Shown here piece by piece: positions 59,583-64,000 of a stretch of DNA of 64,000 nucleotides. The position numbers and the translations under genes were made by a program. This DNA is from Variovorax atrisoli 110B (GTDB lineage Bacteria; Pseudomonadota; Gammaproteobacteria; Burkholderiales; Burkholderiaceae_C). The stretch's first letter is position 1, and each line of letters starts with the position of its first letter. The notes under the pieces are model-generated. The model worked only from the letters and a program-made list of their open reading frames with translations, made no database searches and was not told the origin of the DNA. The stretch lies in NCBI RefSeq assembly GCF_000382045.1, contig NZ_KB907471.1, forward strand, positions 1-64,000. Direction: 5' to 3'.

Positions 59583-60749
59583 ATGAATTTCGAACACACC
59601 GAAGACCGGCGCATGCTCGCCGACAGCCTGAACCGCTTCATCAGCGAGCAGTACGCCTTCGACGCGCGCGACCGCATCGCGAAGTCGGAGCACGGGTTCA
59701 GCAAGGAAATCTTCCAGCAGTTCGCCGAGCTGGGCGTGATCGGCGCGCTCTTCAGCGAAGCCGATGGCGGCTTCGGCGGCGGCGGCTTCGACATCGCCGT
59801 GGTCTTCGAGGCGCTGGGCCGCGGCCTGGTGGTCGAGCCGCTGCTGGGCGCGGTGATGGTCGGCGAGGCGATCAGCGCCGCTGGCACCGCCGCGCAGAAA
59901 GAGAAGCTCGGCGACATCATCAACGGCGCAGTCGTCGCCGCCTTCGCGCACGACGAGGCCGACACGCACTACGAGCGCACGCGCGTGGCGACCAAGGCCG
60001 AGCGCAGCAACAACGGCAGCGACAGCGGCTGGGTGCTGCAAGGCGCCAAGGCCGTGGTGCCGCAGGGCGAGCAGGCAGACCTGTTCCTGGTCTCGGCCCG
60101 CACCTCGGGCAACGTGGACGACGAAGCCGGCATCTCGCTCTTCCTCGTGCCCGCGAAGACGGCCGGCCTCACGGTGCGCGGCTGCCCCGCCATCGACGGC
60201 GGCCGCGTCGCCGAACTCTCCTTCGACGGCGTGAAGCTGGGCACCGACGCGCTGCTCGGCGCCGAAGGCCAGGGCCATGCCACGCTGGAGCGTGCCATCG
60301 GCCGCGGCGTGCTCGCGCTGTGCGCCGAAGCGCTGGGCGCGATGGAAGCCGCCAAGGCCGCGACGCTCGACTACCTGCGCACGCGCAAGCAGTTCGGCAC
60401 GCTGATCGGCAGCTTCCAGGCGCTGCAGCACCGCATGGCCGACCTGCTGCTGGAGATCGAACAGGCCCGCTCGGCCGTCATCAACGCGGCAGCCGCCATC
60501 GACACCGGCGACCGCCTGACGCGCGAGCGTGCGCTGTCGGCCGCCAAGTTCAGCATCGGCCGCATCGGCGCGCTGGTGGCGCAGGAGAGCATCCAGATGC
60601 ACGGCGGCATCGGCATGACCTGGGAGCTGCCGCTGCCCCACTACGCCAAGCGCCTCGTGATGATCGACCACCAGCTCGGCGACGAAGACCATCACCTGCA
60701 GCGCTACATCGCCCTGGGCAAGGAATCCGGCAAGGAGGTCGCAGCATGA
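59583..60749 (+). CDS. Acyl-CoA dehydrogenase, second of a pair
   Basis: A 388-residue acyl-CoA dehydrogenase. It begins MNFEHTEDRRMLADSLNRFI and carries the family's C-terminal features TRKQFGTLIGSFQALQHRMADLLLEIEQARSAV and MHGGIGMTWELPLPHY. Sequence differs strongly from the first dehydrogenase, as in heteromeric pairs where each subunit carries part of the active site. ATG 59583 is chosen over an upstream in-frame ATG (59544). Overlaps the next gene (ATGA). Confidence 0.9.
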   Translation: MNFEHTEDRRMLADSLNRFISEQYAFDARDRIAKSEHGFSKEIFQQFAELGVIGALFSEADGGFGGGGFDIAVVFEALGRGLVVEPLLGAVMVGEAISAAGTAAQKEKLGDIINGAVVAAFAHDEADTHYERTRVATKAERSNNGSDSGWVLQGAKAVVPQGEQADLFLVSARTSGNVDDEAGISLFLVPAKTAGLTVRGCPAIDGGRVAELSFDGVKLGTDALLGAEGQGHATLERAIGRGVLALCAEALGAMEAAKAATLDYLRTRKQFGTLIGSFQALQHRMADLLLEIEQARSAVINAAAAIDTGDRLTRERALSAAKFSIGRIGALVAQESIQMHGGIGMTWELPLPHYAKRLVMIDHQLGDEDHHLQRYIALGKESGKEVAA

Positions 60750-61564
60750 GCACCGACAACAAGACGATCCTGATCTCGCAGGAGGGTGCGGTGCGCATCC
60801 TCACCAACAGCAACCCCGCCTCGCGCAATGCGATCACGCCCACGCTGTACGCCGAGCTCTCGGCCGCGCTGGCCGACGCACAGGCCGACCCCGAAACGGG
60901 CGCCATCGTCTTCACCGGCGCGGGCGACTTCTTCTGCTCGGGCGGCGACCTCAACCTGCTGGCCAAGCGCCGCGAGCTGCCGGCATCGGAACGCCGCCAG
61001 ATCCTCGAAGGGCTCAACAACCTGATCCGCGCGCTGCGCGACTGCAGCAAGCCGGTGATCGCAGCCGTCGAGGGCGGTGCCGCGGGCGCGGGCCTGTCGA
61101 TGGCGCTGGCCTGCGACATGCTGGTGTCGGCGCGCGACGCCTTCTTCACCGTGGCCTACGTCAAGGTCGGCCTCACGCCCGACGGCGGCGCCACGGCCTT
61201 CCTCTCGGAGTTCGTCTCGCGCCAGGTGCTCACCGAGATGTGCCTCACCGGCGACCGCATGCCGGCCGAGCGCCTGCACGCGCTGGGCGCGGTCAACCGC
61301 CTCACCGACAAGGGCGCCGCGCTGGCAGAGGCCATCGCGCTCGCGGCCAAGGTAGCCAACGGGCCGGAACGCGCCAGCGCCCGCATCAAGTCGCTGTGCC
61401 GCCAGGCGCACCGCGCCACGCTCGAAGAGCAGCTCGACGCCGAGGCCGTGTTCATGGTCGAGTCGCAGGCGGACGCCGAGGCGGCCGAAGGCATCGGCGC
61501 CTTCCTGGGCAAGCGCAAGGCCGACTTCGCGGCGCTGCGCGGCCGGAAGCAGGGCGCATCCTGA
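60746..61564 (+). CDS. Enoyl-CoA hydratase/isomerase family protein
   Basis: A 272-residue crotonase-fold enzyme with the oxyanion motifs TGAGDFFCSGGDLNLLA and EGGAAGAGLSMALACDMLV. The second catalytic glutamate position (LTPDGGATAFLS) is aspartate or glycine rather than glutamate, so it may be an isomerase or another crotonase rather than a plain hydratase. Translation is coupled to the dehydrogenase gene (ATGA), and a strong AAGGAGG site lies eight bases before it. Confidence 0.88.
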   Translation: MSTDNKTILISQEGAVRILTNSNPASRNAITPTLYAELSAALADAQADPETGAIVFTGAGDFFCSGGDLNLLAKRRELPASERRQILEGLNNLIRALRDCSKPVIAAVEGGAAGAGLSMALACDMLVSARDAFFTVAYVKVGLTPDGGATAFLSEFVSRQVLTEMCLTGDRMPAERLHALGAVNRLTDKGAALAEAIALAAKVANGPERASARIKSLCRQAHRATLEEQLDAEAVFMVESQADAEAAEGIGAFLGKRKADFAALRGRKQGAS

Positions 61565-61589
61565 CGCGGGCCGCCCTACCCGTCCTTTC

Positions 61590-61625
61590 GCCTCGCACGA
61601 CGCATGCACCGTGCGGGGCTTTCTC
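61590..61625 (+). terminator. Possible terminator or attenuator before the CoA-transferase gene
   Basis: GCCTCGCACG (61590-61599) pairs with CGTGCGGGGC (61610-61619) apart from one T-G pair, followed by the weak run TTTCTCGTTTC. It may lower readthrough into the CoA-transferase and Bug genes. Confidence 0.5.
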
Positions 61626-61645
61626 GTTTCCAGGGAGCTGATCTC

Positions 61646-62854
61646 ATGCCTTTGCCCCATTCATCGCTGCCGCTTGCCGGCGTGCGCGTTCTCGATCTGT
61701 CCCGCATCCTCGCGGGCCCCTGGTGCGGCATGGTGCTGGCCGACATGGGCGCCGAAGTCATCAAGGTGGAGCACCCGGGCCGCGGCGACGACACCCGAGA
61801 CTGGGGCCTGCGCGTAGGCAAGACCGAGACCGCCTACTTCAACAGCGTGAACCGCAACAAGCGCTCCGTCACGCTCGACCTGCAGACGCCCGAGGGCCAG
61901 CAGCTCGCGCGCGATCTCGCCAGGCAGTGCGACGTGGTGATCCAGAACTTCAAGTTCGGCGGCATCGACAAGCTGGGCCTGGGCTACGAGCAGCTCAGCA
62001 AGGAGAACCCGCGCCTCGTCTACTGCTCGATCTCGGGCTACGACCGCACCGGCCCCGAGGCCGCGCGCCCCGGCTACGACCTCGTGGTGCAGGGCGAGGC
62101 CGGCCTGATGGCGCTCAACGGCGAGGCGAACCAGCCGCCGCTGAAGTTCGGCGTGGCCGCCGTCGACCTGTTCACCGGCATGTACTCGGCGCAGGCCATC
62201 CTCGCGGCGCTCTACCAGCGCGAGAAAACCGGCAAGGGCCGGCACGTGGAGATGGCGCTCTTCGACTGCGGCCTGATGATCACCGCCTACTACGGCCTCG
62301 AAGCCCTGCTCATGGGCGAAGACCCGCCGCGCTACGGCAACTCGCATCCGTCGATCGTTCCCTACGGCGTGTTCGACGCGGCCGACGGCCCGCTGGTCAT
62401 CACCGTGGGCAACAACGCGCAGTTCGCGCGCTTCTGTACCGAGGTGATCGAGCGGCCCGACCTCGCGGCCGACGAGCGCTTCAAGACCAACATCCTGCGC
62501 TCGGCCAACCGCGCCGCGCTGCTGCCCGAACTGCACGCCGAACTCGCGAAGCGCCAGCGCGCCGACCTGCTCGAAAAGCTCACCGCTGCAGGCATTCCCT
62601 GCGGCGAGGTGCTGGGGCTGCTGGAGGCGCTGAAGTCGCCGCGCGCCACGCAGGGCGGCCTCGTGACCTCGCAGCCGCATCCGGTGGCAGGCACGGTCGA
62701 CGTGCTCGCGCCGCCCTACCGCTTCGATGGCGAGCGCCTGCCGGTGCGCAGCGCGCCGCCCACGCTGGGCGAAGGCACGCACGACGTGCTGCAGTCGCTG
62801 CTCGGCCTGTCCGACGACAGGCTCGCGGCGCTCAAGAGCAGCGGCGTGGTCTGA
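61646..62854 (+). CDS. CaiB/BaiF-family CoA transferase
   Basis: A 402-residue class III CoA transferase. It begins LAGVRVLDLSRILAGPWCGMVLADMGAEVIKVEHPGRGDDTR, with the conserved VEHPGRGD, RNKRSVTLDL and PGYDLVVQGEAGLM motifs; the catalytic aspartate lies in the last of these. It moves CoA between acids, here probably activating the carboxylate that enters the operon's beta-oxidation steps. ATG 61646 follows GGGAGCTG. The in-frame ATG 61604 falls in the terminator-like stem and is less likely. Confidence 0.92.
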   Translation: MPLPHSSLPLAGVRVLDLSRILAGPWCGMVLADMGAEVIKVEHPGRGDDTRDWGLRVGKTETAYFNSVNRNKRSVTLDLQTPEGQQLARDLARQCDVVIQNFKFGGIDKLGLGYEQLSKENPRLVYCSISGYDRTGPEAARPGYDLVVQGEAGLMALNGEANQPPLKFGVAAVDLFTGMYSAQAILAALYQREKTGKGRHVEMALFDCGLMITAYYGLEALLMGEDPPRYGNSHPSIVPYGVFDAADGPLVITVGNNAQFARFCTEVIERPDLAADERFKTNILRSANRAALLPELHAELAKRQRADLLEKLTAAGIPCGEVLGLLEALKSPRATQGGLVTSQPHPVAGTVDVLAPPYRFDGERLPVRSAPPTLGEGTHDVLQSLLGLSDDRLAALKSSGVV

Positions 62855-62866
62855 AGAGCAGCCACG

Positions 62867-62918
62867 CCCTCCGTTTCTCTCTTTCTGTTTCTCGTTTTTT
62901 CCGTTTCCCGTTTTCCCT
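62867..62918 (+). other. A-free CU-rich leader tract before the Bug gene
   Basis: These 52 bases contain no A and only five G; the rest is C and T. The tract fills most of the gap between the CoA transferase and the Bug gene, like the tract at 7325-7375. Confidence 0.5.
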
Positions 62919-62934
62919 GAAGTAGTCGAAGTCC

Positions 62935-63933
62935 ATGGCATTCCCCGCTTTCCGTTCCCTCCGCAGTCCCCTTCGCCGTGCACTCCTTGCCCTGGCCCTT
63001 CCGCTCGCCGCCGGCGCCGCCTTCGCGCAGGCCTGGCCCGCCAAGCCGATCACGCTGATCGTGCCCTTCCCTCCCGGCGGCCCCACCGACGTGGCATCGC
63101 GCATCGTGGCGCAGAAGATGTCGGGCGCGCTCGGCCAGAGCATCGTCATCGACAACCGCAGCGGCGCATCGGGCACCGTGGGCGCTGCTGCCGCCGCGCG
63201 CGCACCGGCCGACGGCTACACCTTCGTGATGCTGGCCACGCCCACGCTGCTGGCCTCGCACCTCTACGGCCCCACCGGCTACGACATCTTCAAGAACTTC
63301 ACGCCCGTGGGCTCGGTGTACGACCTGCCGATCGTGCTGGTGGTCAACCCCAAGTCGCTGCCCGACGTGAACGGCGTGCAAGACCTCATCGCCAAGGCCA
63401 AGGCCGAGGGCGGCAAGCTCAACTACACCAGCGCAGGCGCCGGCAGCTTCGGCCACCTGACGACCGAGCAGCTCAAGACCATCGGCAAGTTCGACATGCA
63501 GCACGTGCCCTACCGCGGCAGCTCGCCGGCCGTGACCGACCTGATCGGCGGTCAGGTGCCCGCGATGTTCTCCGACCTCGTGGGCGTGCTGCCGCACATC
63601 AAGTCGGGCAAGCTGCGCGCCATCGCGGTCGGCTCCGGCCAGCGCGTGAGCCTGCTGCCCGACGTGAAGACGGTGGCCGAGCAGGGCTTCCCCGGCTTCG
63701 ACGCCACCTCGTGGGGCGGCCTGCTGGCGCCCGTGGGCACGCCGAAGGAGGTCATCGACCGCATGAGCGCCGAGCTGAAGAAGGCGCTGGCCGACAAGGA
63801 AGTGCAGGAAAAGCTCCAGGGCGTAGGCACCTTCGCGGCCTACCGCACGCCGGGGCAGACGGGTGTTCGCATGAAGGAAGACTTCGAGCGCTGGGGCAAG
63901 GTCATCCGCGACAACCACATCACGAACCAGTAG
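62935..63933 (+). CDS. Bug/TctC-family solute-binding protein
   Basis: A 332-residue periplasmic binding protein: signal peptide (RALLALALPLAAGAAFAQ), then ITLIVPFPPGGPTDVASRIVA, SIVIDNRSGASGTVGAAAAA, PADGYTFVMLATP and HVPYRGSSPAVTDLIGG. It ends the visible part of the acyl-CoA operon and probably captures the acid the operon degrades. No TctAB gene is present in the window, so the membrane part must be shared or lie further right. Confidence 0.9.
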   Translation: MAFPAFRSLRSPLRRALLALALPLAAGAAFAQAWPAKPITLIVPFPPGGPTDVASRIVAQKMSGALGQSIVIDNRSGASGTVGAAAAARAPADGYTFVMLATPTLLASHLYGPTGYDIFKNFTPVGSVYDLPIVLVVNPKSLPDVNGVQDLIAKAKAEGGKLNYTSAGAGSFGHLTTEQLKTIGKFDMQHVPYRGSSPAVTDLIGGQVPAMFSDLVGVLPHIKSGKLRAIAVGSGQRVSLLPDVKTVAEQGFPGFDATSWGGLLAPVGTPKEVIDRMSAELKKALADKEVQEKLQGVGTFAAYRTPGQTGVRMKEDFERWGKVIRDNHITNQ

Positions 63934-63974
63934 AACGCACAGGTCCGCAGGGCGACCAAACCAAGGAGACAGAC

Positions 63975-64000
63975 ATGACGCAGAAGCAGAAATACGAGAA
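63975..64000 (+). CDS. Start of a further operon gene, cut by the window edge
   Basis: ATG 63975 follows AAGGAGAC by six bases and reads MTQKQKYE before the window ends. The ribosome site and the 41-bp spacing make it a likely next member of the acyl-CoA operon. The product cannot be named from eight residues. Confidence 0.6.

Overview
The window is high-GC DNA with tightly packed, often ATGA-overlapping operons, orphan Bug/TctC substrate-binding proteins, a TorF-type porin, a ProQ/FinO protein, a CaiB/BaiF plus acyl-CoA dehydrogenase operon and a class A RNase P RNA. Together these point to a betaproteobacterium of the Comamonadaceae, most likely Variovorax or a close relative. This is judged from gene content; no rRNA or other marker confirms it. 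No tRNA, rRNA, CRISPR array or integrase was seen.

The left end (1-6120) is the accessory part. An IS5-type element cuts a porin gene and leaves only its C-terminal half. It is followed by a small periplasmic LprI-like protein and two small unknown genes. Then comes an AT-richer island with three overlapping minus-strand genes: a MazG-like nucleotide pyrophosphohydrolase, a thymidylate-synthase-like protein, and a family 4 uracil-DNA glycosylase fused to a Panacea/SocA-like domain. This trio is the best candidate for an undescribed system (defence, base modification or a toxin-antitoxin variant).

6.1-12.3 kb holds an MFS exporter, a DkgB-type aldo/keto reductase, a patatin-like lipase next to a QxW (ricin-type) lectin, and a seven-Asp-box secreted protein. 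12.3-18.0 kb is a nucleobase/amine catabolic operon (two deaminases, two kinds of transporter) facing its GntR regulator across a double palindromic operator. 18-24 kb carries a DMT exporter, a porin, a Bug protein, a NUDIX-MBL fusion and an odd pseudouridine synthase. 24.2-30.8 kb is a six-gene MarR-FUSC-MFP-OMF-MFS efflux operon.

30.9-40.3 kb is housekeeping: rnpB, cysteine synthase, a FAD protein, queuosine-precursor transporter, ProQ, HtpX, and pyrC-NYN-DUF3025. It ends with a peptidoglycan-binding cysteine protease. 40.4-43.2 kb is a radical-SAM/UdgX DNA repair pair under a perfect LexA box. 43.4-50.6 kb is a sigma-54 promoter followed by DUF6351, a Bug protein and a DctB/DctD two-component pair. 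After a Rieske protein, a YbhB lipoprotein and a GGDEF protein, the right end (53.8-64 kb) is a LysR-controlled acyl-CoA degradation operon: a FadJ-type bifunctional enzyme, thiolase, two acyl-CoA dehydrogenases, enoyl-CoA hydratase, CoA transferase and a Bug protein.

Non-coding signals of note are two copies of a ~90-bp dispersed hairpin repeat, several regulator sites, and four strand-biased intergenic tracts that almost entirely lack A (or T).
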